A stretch of 47,823 bases of DNA from CAUPWF01 sp044425815 (GTDB lineage Bacteria > Bacillota > Clostridia > Lachnospirales > Lachnospiraceae), in assembly GCA_044425815.1 (NCBI GenBank), contig JAWXVA010000007.1, positions 1 to 47,823 of the forward strand, in the 5' to 3' direction. The position numbers and the translations under genes are program-made. Numbering within the stretch: the first letter of the stretch is position 1; every line of letters starts with the position of its first letter. Below the pieces are notes generated by a model. The model saw only the letters and a program-made list of their open reading frames with translations, was not told where the DNA came from and ran no database searches. Positions 8,308-16,370 of the stretch are shown in pieces.

Positions 8308-9402
8308 TTATCCAATCATAGGAATGATGTTTTCTTCCCAGTATGTAATCAATTCTTGACATGTTTCTGTCCATTTATCAAAATCCTCGATTGCTATAGC
8401 ACCTTCATATTGATCACTGCTGATTCTTGTCGCTTCTACTTCTGCTGGAATCTCAACATCACGAATTGGTGTTGCATATCCAATCGCTAAGTTAATTTGA
8501 CCTTCATCACTTAAAATATATTCTCTAGCAAGACAAGCTGCATATGGATTTGGTGCATTGATGTTAATAATAGAAGCATATCCGCTCTGTACACTACCAT
8601 CCGATGGAATACATACTGTAAATGAAGCATCTGGATTATTTGCCACTGCATTGTCTCTGTAATTCAATGCATTGTAATCCCAGTAAAGTCCTACCGCAAT
8701 TTCTCCCGACTCAAGTCTTGCAGTATTTGCTTCTCCTGTATCAATACGACCTTGCTCTGCTAATGTTGTCCAAAATTCGTATGCTGGTTCTAGGTTATCC
8801 ATGTCTCCACCCATCGCATAAGCTGTCGCTAAAATAGTATGTTGTGCTTGACTTGCTGATGATACATCACCAACTGTTACTTTATAATCGCCTGCTAAGA
8901 TGTCAGCAAAGCTTGTTGGTGCATTCTCTACTAAGGCATCATTTGTAATGATTGCAATGGTTCCTACATAACATACCATCCAGTCTCCATCTTCATCTTT
9001 CGCCCAGTCTGGAATTTCATCCCAGTAAGAAGTTTTGTATTGTAATGTTACTCCTTCTTCTTCCGCTACAGGTCCCCATTGTTGTCCTACATCTCCAATG
9101 TCTTTTGTCCCATCTGTACCCTCTTCTTTAAATAATGCAATTTCTTCTGAAGAACTCATGTCTAAGTCTGTTTGTACAACTCCATATATTTCTTCTAATT
9201 CATTCCATGTATCTTCCCAGTTCGCCCATGTGTCAGGCATTGCAACTGAATTTACTTGTCCTTCTTCCTGTGCACCTTCAATAATTTCATCAAGTGACAT
9301 GCTGTTATAATCTACCACCTCTACTTCTTTACTTCCACATCCTGAAATAGCTAATGTAGCTCCTACTAGCATGAATAACATGCTTAATTTCTTTACCTTC
9401 AT
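8308..9402 (-). CDS. Substrate-binding lipoprotein of ABC importer
   Basis: Extracellular receptor of the importer. The N-terminus is a lipoprotein signal (MKVKKLSMLFMLVGATLAIS) with lipobox ISGC and acylated cysteine C22. The mature part has family 1/Fe3+-type binding-protein features, such as YVGTIAIITNDA, TSFADIL, EIAVGLYWDYN and a C-terminal AIEDFDKW segment. This class covers iron, 2-aminoethylphosphonate, thiamine and related ligands. Linkage to a PHP phosphoesterase makes a phosphorylated ligand attractive, but that is inference. It is the first gene of the operon and its upstream region carries operator-like repeats. The cysteine would be a substrate for the lipoprotein machinery. Confidence 0.88.
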   Translation of the reverse strand: MKVKKLSMLFMLVGATLAISGCGSKEVEVVDYNSMSLDEIIEGAQEEGQVNSVAMPDTWANWEDTWNELEEIYGVVQTDLDMSSSEEIALFKEEGTDGTKDIGDVGQQWGPVAEEEGVTLQYKTSYWDEIPDWAKDEDGDWMVCYVGTIAIITNDALVENAPTSFADILAGDYKVTVGDVSSASQAQHTILATAYAMGGDMDNLEPAYEFWTTLAEQGRIDTGEANTARLESGEIAVGLYWDYNALNYRDNAVANNPDASFTVCIPSDGSVQSGYASIININAPNPYAACLAREYILSDEGQINLAIGYATPIRDVEIPAEVEATRISSDQYEGAIAIEDFDKWTETCQELITYWEENIIPMIG

Positions 9403-9491
9403 TTTCTAACTCCTCCTGCTATTTTGTTTACATTTCGAAGTTTATCATCGTTCTGTTATTCCAACTACCAGATTACCGTAAGCACTATTTG

Positions 9492-9547
9492 AACTTCACG
9501 TAAAGTTTTTCGAACTTTTGTAAAGTTTATCCCCACGTGTAAAAGTT
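9492..9547. promoter_or_regulatory. Operator-like repeats upstream of the ABC operon
   Basis: On the plus strand AACTTCACGTAAAGTT (9492-9507) and AACTTTTGTAAAGTT (9513-9527) are near-palindromes whose centres lie about 20-21 nt apart, two helical turns. A third, weaker copy, CACGTGTAAAAGTT, is at 9534-9547. They lie between the mnmA terminator and the binding-protein gene and look like cooperative sites for a dimeric regulator. No regulator gene is adjacent, and I could not fix a convincing -35/-10 pair. Confidence 0.6.
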
Positions 9548-9559
9548 GGGTAAAAGGTC

Positions 9560-9593
9560 AAAAAAAACACTATCTTCTTTTTGAAAATAGTGT
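9560..9593 (-). terminator. Intrinsic terminator of the isc-mnmA operon
   Basis: On the minus strand ACACTATTTTC, loop AAAAA and GAAGATAGTGT form an 11-bp stem with one G-U pair, directly followed by a run of at least seven T. It lies just past the mnmA stop. Confidence 0.93.
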
Positions 9594-9603
9594 CCTTAAA
9601 TTT

Positions 9604-10680
9604 CTATATAATTGTGCCTCCACCAAGTACATATGGTCCATCATAAAACACAATTGCTTGACCTGGGGTAACTGCTCTCTGTGCTTCTTCAAAGGTACAA
9701 ATCACCTCATCGTCATTCGTACGTTCAACTACGCACCATGCGCCTTTATGGTTATATCGTATCTTTGTCCATACCCGAATCGGTTCTTTTATATCATCAA
9801 CCGACATAAAATTAAGACAGTTTGCTCTCACAACACATGTCATCGACTCTTCCATCGGTCCAATTACAATTTCATGCGTATCTGGTCGAATCTCTAATAC
9901 AAATGTAGGATATCCTAGTGATAACCCAAGTCCTCTTCTCTGACCTACTGTATAATGTGTAATTCCTTTGTGCCTTCCTACAATTTCACCTGATGATGTC
10001 ACAAAATTTCCTTCTGGCATTACTTCTTCAACATTCTCTTCTATAAATGCAGCGTAATCCCCATCTGGTACAAAACAAATATCTTGACTATCCGGTTTGT
10101 TCGCCACTTGTAAATGTATACTCTCTGCAATTTCTCGAATTTCTTCTTTGGTATACTGTCCAACCGGCATAATAGTTTTTTGTAATTGCTCTTGCGTTAA
10201 ATTATATAACGCATAAGTCTGATCTTTCATCGGTGTAGCAGAATTCTTAATCGCATAACGACCATTCGGCAACTGCTCTATCTGAGCATAATGTCCGGTG
10301 GCAATATAATCTGCACCAATCCCTAAGCTTCTTGTCAAAAGCGATTCCCATTTCACATAACGATTGCAAGCAATGCAAGGATTCGGTGTGCGTCCATTCT
10401 TATATTCATCTATAAAATAATCAATGACATTTTCTTTGAATTCATTTTTAAAATTCATGACATAGTAAGGAATTTCTAAATCATTCGCAACGCGCCTTGC
10501 ATCATCTACTGCACTAAGTCCACAGCAACCACCTTGCTCTTCCTGTACTTCTCGCTCTTCATCCTGCCATATCTGCATCGTAACACCGACCACTTCATAC
10601 CCTTGTTCTTTTAGTAAATGTGCTGCCACTGATGAATCTACTCCGCCCGACATTCCTACTACTACTTTTCCTTTACTCAT
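9604..10680 (-). CDS. mnmA: tRNA-specific 2-thiouridylase MnmA
   Basis: Thiolates U34 of the glutamate, glutamine and lysine tRNAs using ATP and sulfur relayed from the cysteine desulfurase. The PP-loop GMSGGVDSS is at 9-17. The catalytic cysteine pair is C102 (in NPCIACN) and C202 (in DSQDICFV). The region around GRHKGITHYTVGQRRGLG is the conserved central domain. The length of 358 is normal. It lies 11 nt after iscU and ends the isc operon, which fits its need for IscS-derived sulfur. Confidence 0.97.
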   Translation of the reverse strand: MSKGKVVVGMSGGVDSSVAAHLLKEQGYEVVGVTMQIWQDEEREVQEEQGGCCGLSAVDDARRVANDLEIPYYVMNFKNEFKENVIDYFIDEYKNGRTPNPCIACNRYVKWESLLTRSLGIGADYIATGHYAQIEQLPNGRYAIKNSATPMKDQTYALYNLTQEQLQKTIMPVGQYTKEEIREIAESIHLQVANKPDSQDICFVPDGDYAAFIEENVEEVMPEGNFVTSSGEIVGRHKGITHYTVGQRRGLGLSLGYPTFVLEIRPDTHEIVIGPMEESMTCVVRANCLNFMSVDDIKEPIRVWTKIRYNHKGAWCVVERTNDDEVICTFEEAQRAVTPGQAIVFYDGPYVLGGGTII

Positions 10681-10691
10681 TTTATATCCTC

Positions 10692-11135
10692 TTAATATTC
10701 TTCGTCTTCTTCCTCTTCATCTTCATGAATATCATTCTTTGGCTTCTCTAACCCATCTATTTCTAGTCCATGTTTTTCTGCGTAATCCCATAATGCTGCA
10801 TGGATTGCTTCTTCAGCTAAGAGTGAACAGTGTACTTTTACTGGTGGTAGTCCATCTAACGCTTCCATCACGGCTTTATTTGTAATTTTCATCGCTTCAT
10901 AAATCGTCTTGCCTTTTACTAATTCTGTAGCCATGCTACTTGTAGCAACCGCCGCTCCGCAACCGAATGTTTTGAATTTACAATCTTGAATCACTTGATT
11001 TTCATCTATATCTAAATAAATACGCATAATATCTCCGCATTTTGCATTTCCTACTGTTCCTACTCCACTTGCCGCATCCATTTCTCCTACATTTCTAGGA
11101 TTTTGAAAATGGTCCATTACCTTCTCTGTATACAT
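10692..11135 (-). CDS. iscU: Fe-S cluster scaffold protein IscU/NifU-like
   Basis: Scaffold on which IscS-derived sulfur and iron are assembled before transfer to apoproteins. The three cluster cysteines are visible in AKCGD, FGCGAA and VHCSLLAEEA, with the Asp next to the first Cys that aids release. The C-terminus is an unusual acidic tail (DIHEDEEEEDEEY). An upstream in-frame ATG at 11150 exists, but GGAGG sits 8 nt before the ATG at 11135 and lies inside the longer reading, so the 147-residue form starting MYTEKVMDHF is chosen. It lies between iscS and mnmA on the same strand. Confidence 0.95.
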   Translation of the reverse strand: MYTEKVMDHFQNPRNVGEMDAASGVGTVGNAKCGDIMRIYLDIDENQVIQDCKFKTFGCGAAVATSSMATELVKGKTIYEAMKITNKAVMEALDGLPPVKVHCSLLAEEAIHAALWDYAEKHGLEIDGLEKPKNDIHEDEEEEDEEY

Positions 11136-11174
11136 TATACTTTCCTCCATTACTTATACTAGTTATTCGCTAAA

Positions 11175-12359
11175 TTATTTACTATGTTTTTTTATAAAAT
11201 CTTCATACAGCGGTGACATACTTCTTAAATTCGCCACTACTTTCTTTATTTCTTCTACTGTGTAGTCTAATTCTTCTATTGTTGTTTGTTCGCTTAGTGT
11301 TAAGCGTAATGAGCCATGTGCTTTCTCGTGTGGCAATCCTATTGCTAATAAAACATGTGAAGGATCTAATGACCCAGATGTACATGCCGAACCACTAGAC
11401 GCACAAATGCCAGCAAAATCCAAGCTAATTAATAACGATTCACCTTCTATAAAATAAAAGCTAATATTTGTATTATTTGGTAGTCTATCTTCCATATGAC
11501 CATTCAAATGCACATATGGCACTTCTTCTAAAATACGTCCTATTAAATAATCTCTTAATTTTCGTTCTTTTGTTGTTCTTTCTTCCATCGTGTCCATAGC
11601 TCGCTTTACAGCTACTCCAAATCCCACGATTCCTGGAACGTTCTCTGTTCCTGCACGACGCTTACGCTCTTGTGCTCCACCATGGATAAACGAACGTGAT
11701 TTCACGCCTTTTCTGATATATAGGAATCCAACTCCCTTTGGTCCATTTAATTTATGTGCACTAGCACTTAGCATATCAATATGACATTCATCTACATTGA
11801 TAGATACTTGTCCAAATGCTTGTACTGCATCTGTATGGAATAGCACGCCGTGTTTATGTGCAATCTCACCAATCTCTTTGATTGGTTGAATCGTACCAAT
11901 CTCATTATTCGCAAACATCACTGAAATCAAAATAGTTGTTGGTTTAATAGAAGCTTCTAATTCATCCAAACTAATCTTTCCATCACTATCAACATCCAAA
12001 TAAGTCACTTCGAATCCGCGTTGTTCTAAGTATTCCCCTGTATGAAGTATTGCATGATGCTCTATCTTTGTAGTAATAATGTGATTCCCTTTGCTACCAT
12101 ATGCTTCCGCTGTTGCTTTTAATGCCCAGTTATCCGCTTCCGTTCCACCTGCTGTAAAGTAAATTTCATTATGTTTAGCTCCCAACGCATCGCTAATCAT
12201 CTCACGGTAAGTTGTAATCACTTCTTTGTTCTTCGCAGCAAACCCATACACACTTGAAGGATTTCCATAGTGCTCTGTAAAATATGGAAGCATCGCTTCT
12301 ACTACTTCTGGTGCCGTCTGTGTCGTCGCTGCATTATCTAAATAAATTAATTTTTTCAT
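11175..12359 (-). CDS. iscS: Cysteine desulfurase IscS/NifS
   Basis: PLP enzyme converting L-cysteine to L-alanine plus enzyme-bound persulfide for IscU and MnmA. N-terminal YLDNAATTQTAPEV, the PLP lysine in SASAHKLNGPKG and the active-site cysteine loop SSGSACTSGSLDPSH are all present. An AGGAG site lies 8 nt before the ATG at 12359, giving 394 residues; the earlier ATG at 12380 overlaps the iscR stop region and would put the RBS inside the gene. It lies 11 nt after iscR. The loop length and SGSACTSGS form match the IscS/NifS class rather than SufS. Confidence 0.96.
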   Translation of the reverse strand: MKKLIYLDNAATTQTAPEVVEAMLPYFTEHYGNPSSVYGFAAKNKEVITTYREMISDALGAKHNEIYFTAGGTEADNWALKATAEAYGSKGNHIITTKIEHHAILHTGEYLEQRGFEVTYLDVDSDGKISLDELEASIKPTTILISVMFANNEIGTIQPIKEIGEIAHKHGVLFHTDAVQAFGQVSINVDECHIDMLSASAHKLNGPKGVGFLYIRKGVKSRSFIHGGAQERKRRAGTENVPGIVGFGVAVKRAMDTMEERTTKERKLRDYLIGRILEEVPYVHLNGHMEDRLPNNTNISFYFIEGESLLISLDFAGICASSGSACTSGSLDPSHVLLAIGLPHEKAHGSLRLTLSEQTTIEELDYTVEEIKKVVANLRSMSPLYEDFIKKHSK

Positions 12360-12370
12360 TCCTTTTTCTC

Positions 12371-12823
12371 CTACTGGCATTTTATATGTTCTATATTATT
12401 ATTTTCTAACATTTTTTTACTTTCATTCACTAGATCAACTAGCATAATACCATCAACTGCTTGATTCACACTATCGTTAATTTTTTGCCACACCATTTTC
12501 GAAACACAACACGATGAGGAATCACAACCTGTTTCTTGTATCCCAGAGCATTCTACCGGCTCAATATTTCCTTCTAATGCACGCAACACCTCACCAACTG
12601 TAATCGATTCAATCGACCTCGCCAGCGTGTATCCACCACCTGCTCCTCGTATACTTTTAATCAGCTCTGCTTTTTTTAACTTAGACATTAATTGTTCCAA
12701 GTATCGTTCTGAAATTCCTTGCCTCGCTGCAATACTAGTAATTGACACAGGTTCAATTTCACTATATTGTGCCAAATCTATTAATGCACGTAATCCATAT
12801 CTACCCTTTGTAGACATTTTCAT
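12371..12823 (-). CDS. iscR: Rrf2-family regulator, IscR-like
   Basis: Winged-helix repressor that probably senses Fe-S status and controls this operon. The N-terminal HTH reads STKGRYGLRALIDLA...ISERYLEQLMSKL and the wing IRGAGGGYTLAR. Cysteines C92, C100, C105 and C106 (ECSGIQETGCDSSSCC) match the cluster-ligand region of IscR, although the spacing differs slightly from the E. coli protein. The longer reading begins with GTG at 12832. AGAGGG lies about 8 nt before the ATG at 12823, which is preferred and gives 150 residues. It heads the iscR-iscS-iscU-mnmA order. Confidence 0.92.
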   Translation of the reverse strand: MKMSTKGRYGLRALIDLAQYSEIEPVSITSIAARQGISERYLEQLMSKLKKAELIKSIRGAGGGYTLARSIESITVGEVLRALEGNIEPVECSGIQETGCDSSSCCVSKMVWQKINDSVNQAVDGIMLVDLVNESKKMLENNNIEHIKCQ

Positions 12824-12855
12824 AAATCTCACCCTCTTAATCCTGCTATTTGCAT

Positions 12856-12918
12856 CCTACTGTTTCGTATCTTATATCCTACTGTTTTATACCCTACTGT
12901 TTCATTCCCTATCATTTC
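12856..12918. repeat. Short tandem repeats in the isc leader
   Basis: Four copies of a 15-nt motif close to CCTACTGTTTCATAT start at 12856, 12878, 12893 and 12908, with spacings of 22, 15 and 15. The last copy is degenerate (CCTATCATTTCAC). They fill the leader between the isc promoter and the iscR start. A 61-codon reading through them is an artefact of the repeats. Confidence 0.75.
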
Positions 12919-12933
12919 ACTAGGATTAATCTC

Positions 12934-12966
12934 AGAATAGCACTGACTTCTGGTTCTGTCAAGTAT
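12934..12966 (-). promoter_or_regulatory. isc operon promoter with IscR-like site
   Basis: On the minus strand TTGACA (12957-12962) and TATTCT (12934-12939) are 17 nt apart. The -35 element is embedded in ATACTTGAC...GTCAG (12941-12966), which resembles the half-site ATAnTTGAC of type-1 IscR operators, so binding there would block the promoter. Confidence 0.75.
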
Positions 12967-13014
12967 ACTTCTTGAATATATTGATAATAATTTCATCCAT
13001 AGGAGTATCACCAC

Positions 13015-14334
13015 ATGTCTAGAAAACGTACATTCATTAAAGGCGCATTTATATTAACAGCCACAGGTATCATCAGCCGCTGCATCGGTTTCTTATCTCG
13101 CATTTTTCTCAGCCAAATCTTTGGAGCAGAAGGACTTGGTCTCTATCAACTAATTTTTCCAATTTTTGCACTTTGTTTCGCTTTATCTACCGCCGGCATA
13201 GAAACATCTATTTCTAGAATTGTATCTGCAAAAATCTCTTTAGGCAGAGTTAACGAAGCAAAGCGTTTTGCTTTGTCCAGCATGTTTTTTTCTATTTCTC
13301 TAAGTATTATTTGCACTATCTTACTTCAGCGATACGCTTTACCCATCAGTACATATTTTCTGAAAGATGAGCGGACATATCCATTACTAATAATCTTATC
13401 TTATTCTTTTCCATTTGCTTCAATTCACAGCTGTATTGTTGGCTATTATTTAGGACTAAAACAAACACTAATCCCATCTATTAGCCAACTGATTGAGCAA
13501 GCGTGCCGAGTTCTATCTATTTATTTACTCTATCACCTCTGTTTATCCCAAAACATAACATGTGATATTTCGCTTGCTGTTATAGGATTGGTAATCGGGG
13601 AGTTTATTTCTACTATTTTCACTATCTGCTGTGTTGCAGGTCAAAAGCATCAATTGTTCCAAACAGACCTTTCATTCGATATAATCAAACTAAATCTTTT
13701 AGAATTGCTTCCCAACTCAGCGCCCTTGACTGCTAATCGAGTAACTCTAAATCTTTTACAAAGTATTGAAGCAATCTCTATCCCTGTCCAACTACAGGTA
13801 TTTGGATATTCTTCTAGTGAAGCACTAAGTACGTATGGTGTTCTGATTGGTATGGCATTACCTTGCTTATTATTTCCAACTGCTTTAACCTCTTCTGTAT
13901 CAGCAATGCTACTCCCTACCATCGCAGAAAGTCAGGCTCAAAATAATAAAAAAGAAATTCAACAAGTCGTACTCCGCACCATGCAATATGGAATTACACT
14001 CGGAGTGATTTGCTTAATTTCTTTCTTTTTACTCTCTGATTTAATTGGGATAATCCTTTTTAATAATAGCGAAGTAAGCAGCTACTTAAAAGTATTAGCT
14101 TGGTTATGTCCATTTCTATATCTGAATACAAATTTATTAACGATCATTACAGCTCTAGGAAAACCTCATTTTACTTTTTCGTTAAATGCTATTGGTTTAG
14201 CAATTCGAATCGGTTGCATCTATTCGCTCATTCCAATTGTAGGCATTTCGGGTTATTTATGGGCACTTCTTGGAAGTCAAATATTCATAACTAGTGGTTG
14301 TTTATTTATTTACAAGAAGCTTTGCATAATTTAG
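13015..14334 (+). CDS. SpoVB/MurJ-like polysaccharide flippase (MOP superfamily)
   Basis: A 439-residue polytopic membrane protein with about 12 hydrophobic segments. It begins KGAFILTATGIISRCIGFLSRIFLSQIFGAEGLGLYQLI, the classic start of the stage V sporulation protein B group of lipid flippases. YYLGLKQTLIPS and LPCLLFPTALTSSVSAMLLPTI are further family blocks. Relatives move lipid-linked wall precursors, in SpoVB for spore cortex. It is shorter than B. subtilis SpoVB (about 518), so the exact subgroup is open. AGGAG lies 9 nt before the ATG. It is one of few plus-strand genes, diverges from the isc operon and overlaps the end of the convergent xerD-like gene by 29 nt. Confidence 0.88.
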   Translation: MSRKRTFIKGAFILTATGIISRCIGFLSRIFLSQIFGAEGLGLYQLIFPIFALCFALSTAGIETSISRIVSAKISLGRVNEAKRFALSSMFFSISLSIICTILLQRYALPISTYFLKDERTYPLLIILSYSFPFASIHSCIVGYYLGLKQTLIPSISQLIEQACRVLSIYLLYHLCLSQNITCDISLAVIGLVIGEFISTIFTICCVAGQKHQLFQTDLSFDIIKLNLLELLPNSAPLTANRVTLNLLQSIEAISIPVQLQVFGYSSSEALSTYGVLIGMALPCLLFPTALTSSVSAMLLPTIAESQAQNNKKEIQQVVLRTMQYGITLGVICLISFFLLSDLIGIILFNNSEVSSYLKVLAWLCPFLYLNTNLLTIITALGKPHFTFSLNAIGLAIRIGCIYSLIPIVGISGYLWALLGSQIFITSGCLFIYKKLCII

Positions 14335-15049
14335 CTGGGCTTATTTCTTCTAACCCCGCATTTTTAGCGTAACACTTCACCATTTTCCAAACCCCTTGAC
14401 GGCTCATTTCTTGTCCTTGCATATTTGTGAACAGAGTGGTATTTTCCTCATCTTTAGTAAGTTGAGTTCTACCATTCACCAAATATGTTTCTATGATTTC
14501 TGACACCTCACTAGGTAAGCTGTATGTTTTCTTTTTATTCCTTGTATTACTTTGAATATATCCTACTTCTAAGTTAATATCATCTAATTGTAATGTAATC
14601 AACTCTGTCACTTGAATCCCTACTGTACAAAACAATTGTAACATTGCATGATCTCGCAATGATTTCGCATCATTTCCTTGCACTTGCTCCAAAACTCTTT
14701 CTGCTTGTTCTTTCGTGGTTGCTATAACTGGATTCGCCTCAAAAACAGGTCTTTTAACATTATCTGTAATGCACTCTGAAATGCGATGTGTTTTAAAAAG
14801 ATAATCAAAATAACCTTTCATTACTGCGATGTTCCTTGTCACTGTAGCCCCTGAATTCCCCTTCAATTCCAAAGATAAGATGTAGGAATTTAGATTTGTT
14901 TCATTTATGCGCTCATAGTCAAATACACGATACATATTAAAATATTCTATCATTTTATCCAAATCGCCTAAATATGAGATTTCAGTATTTTTTGATATCC
15001 CTTTGGTTTTCTTTAAGTACTCTATGTATTCTCTGCTTGTTTTTCTCAT
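14306..15049 (-). CDS. XerD-like tyrosine recombinase lacking catalytic residues
   Basis: The 247 residues align by eye with XerD: an N-terminal SAM-like core-binding domain (SREYIEYLKKTKGISKNTEISYLGDL) and a catalytic-type domain (LRDHAMLQLFCTVGIQVTELITLQLDDI, MSRQGVWKMVKCYAKNAGL). The first catalytic arginine of GLRVSEL is Q146 here. The HxxR box is SPAKLCK (A239, C242). The protein stops right after it, so the second His and the nucleophilic Tyr, about 45 residues, are absent. It should not recombine DNA. The reading frame is intact, with GAGGGAG 5 nt before the ATG. It follows nudF and spoIIM as xerD does in bacilli, so it is probably a pseudoenzyme derived from XerD or a decaying gene. 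Confidence 0.85.
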   Translation of the reverse strand: MRKTSREYIEYLKKTKGISKNTEISYLGDLDKMIEYFNMYRVFDYERINETNLNSYILSLELKGNSGATVTRNIAVMKGYFDYLFKTHRISECITDNVKRPVFEANPVIATTKEQAERVLEQVQGNDAKSLRDHAMLQLFCTVGIQVTELITLQLDDINLEVGYIQSNTRNKKKTYSLPSEVSEIIETYLVNGRTQLTKDEENTTLFTNMQGQEMSRQGVWKMVKCYAKNAGLEEISPAKLCKASCK

Positions 15050-15119
15050 CTTGCTCCCTCGTAATTATATCTCGCTCTTATCTTGTTCCTTCGCTTCATG
15101 CATAAAATATGCCTATCAT

Positions 15120-15659
15120 TTACAGTAGTTTTATAAACCATCGCATAATATATGGATTCACTTGACACTCTAAAATAATACCTGAAATCATGCACATGAT
15201 TATGACTCCGATTTTCGCAGTACTCCATTGACTCATAGGATATTTATACGAAAATATAACTGCTATTAGATATGCAGGAATATAAAATAATATCTGTGGG
15301 AACATACCAATCAAACAGAACACTATTCCATTTAATCCTAATTGCGCAATTCCCATGGACATGTAAATCCCGCATAAAAACCCTGTCCAAGCCAAGAACA
15401 GCATCACACCCACACGATTTAATTTTGAGTATCCTATCACAAGAATCCCTATCAATGGCATTACTCTAACATAAACCACTTGTAACAAACAATCTGCGAA
15501 AGTCCACCTTGCGCTAATATATTCATTTAAATAATACCCACAAAATACACTTGTCATTGTTAAATAATCCACTGCTATCAAATTTGTATACAGAATACCC
15601 ACTATAAATCCTGTAAAAAATATAAAGAAAAACACTTTTTGTTGCTCGACTAATTTCAC
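15120..15659 (-). CDS. spoIIM: Stage II sporulation protein M-like membrane protein
   Basis: A 179-residue membrane protein with about five helices. It begins KLVEQQKVFFFIFFTGFIVGILYTN, the N-terminal anchor pattern of SpoIIM, and carries GFLCGIYMSMGIAQLGLNGIVFCLIGMFPQILFYIPAY, matching the family core. SpoIIM works with SpoIID and SpoIIP in peptidoglycan remodelling during engulfment. The start is GTG, with GGGAGG 6 nt upstream; an ATG overlapping it in another frame stops at once. It lies between nudF and the xerD-like gene, the same order as in bacilli, which supports the call. Confidence 0.87.
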   Translation of the reverse strand: MKLVEQQKVFFFIFFTGFIVGILYTNLIAVDYLTMTSVFCGYYLNEYISARWTFADCLLQVVYVRVMPLIGILVIGYSKLNRVGVMLFLAWTGFLCGIYMSMGIAQLGLNGIVFCLIGMFPQILFYIPAYLIAVIFSYKYPMSQWSTAKIGVIIMCMISGIILECQVNPYIMRWFIKLL

Positions 15660-15720
15660 ATGGCACCTCCCACATTACATTAGTCCAATATATGTTGTTC
15701 TTCTATATTTCATACTTCAT

Positions 15721-16248
15721 TTATTTCAAATATTTAGCTTCGTATGCTAATATCCCAGCTATTGTCTTGCCATCTTCTATGGTTCCATCAAAAATCATCT
15801 TTTTCAATTCTTCTATAGTGTACGCTTCCACATCTACATATTCATCTTCATCTAAATTTTGTTGTGTCTTCTCAAGATTCAATGCCACAAAAACCTCTAT
15901 TAATTCATTCGTGAAAGCAACCCAAGACTTAACATTGATGAGCCATTCCATTGTATCACTACGATATCCTGTCTCTTCCTCCAATTCACGACTCGCGCAT
16001 TCCAATCCTAGTTCATCTTTTACATCTTTTTTTCCTGCTGGTAATTCTAGCGTAATTCTATCTAACGCATTACGGTATTGTCGTACCACTACGATTCTTC
16101 CGTCATCTAATACTGGAACTACTGCTGCTGCACCCAAGTGATCAATATAATCCCACACTACTTGCTTTCCATCTTCAAATTCTATAGTATCCGCATACAC
16201 TGGAATAACAGAACCTTGATATTTCAATTCACGTTTTATTCTTTTCAT
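15721..16248 (-). CDS. nudF: ADP-ribose pyrophosphatase (Nudix hydrolase, NudF-like)
   Basis: Hydrolyses ADP-ribose to AMP and ribose-5-phosphate. The Nudix box is at 72-95: G72, E79 and RELEEETGY from R87. There are six rather than the usual five residues between the box G and first E, a small insertion in the loop. Upstream ITLELPAG and VVVVRQYRNAL are typical of the ADPRase subgroup. Length 175 is normal. It is the first gene of a nudF-spoIIM-xerD-like run. A terminator for rny lies just upstream, so it must have its own promoter; I saw no convincing consensus. Confidence 0.9.
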   Translation of the reverse strand: MKRIKRELKYQGSVIPVYADTIEFEDGKQVVWDYIDHLGAAAVVPVLDDGRIVVVRQYRNALDRITLELPAGKKDVKDELGLECASRELEEETGYRSDTMEWLINVKSWVAFTNELIEVFVALNLEKTQQNLDEDEYVDVEAYTIEELKKMIFDGTIEDGKTIAGILAYEAKYLK

Positions 16249-16323
16249 ATGTCTCTTCTTTCCTCTAGTCTAATATTAAATTGTTCTTCTATCATATATT
16301 TCTTTTATTATATATGAAACAGC

Positions 16324-16357
16324 AAAAAAATAAAACCCTTGTATACACAAGAGTTTT
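16324..16357 (-). terminator. Intrinsic terminator of rny
   Basis: On the minus strand AAAACTCTTGT, loop GTAT and ACAAGGGTTTT form an 11-bp stem with one G-U pair, followed by ATTTTTTT. Confidence 0.92.
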
Positions 16358-16370
16358 ATTATTACATGTA

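Noticed and set aside
12966..13010. Sporulation sigma-E promoter before the SpoVB-like gene
   Set aside because: A GAATATA...CATCCATA pair can be drawn but the -10 would touch the ribosome binding site, leaving no leader, and the match is poor.
12829..13014. 61-codon minus-strand ORF between iscR and the flippase
   Set aside because: It covers the isc promoter and leader repeats, its sequence (VGYKTVGYK) merely reflects those repeats, and it has no convincing RBS.
15046..15228. 60-codon minus-strand ORF between spoIIM and the xerD-like gene
   Set aside because: It largely overlaps the end of spoIIM in another frame and has basic, low-complexity composition with no family match.
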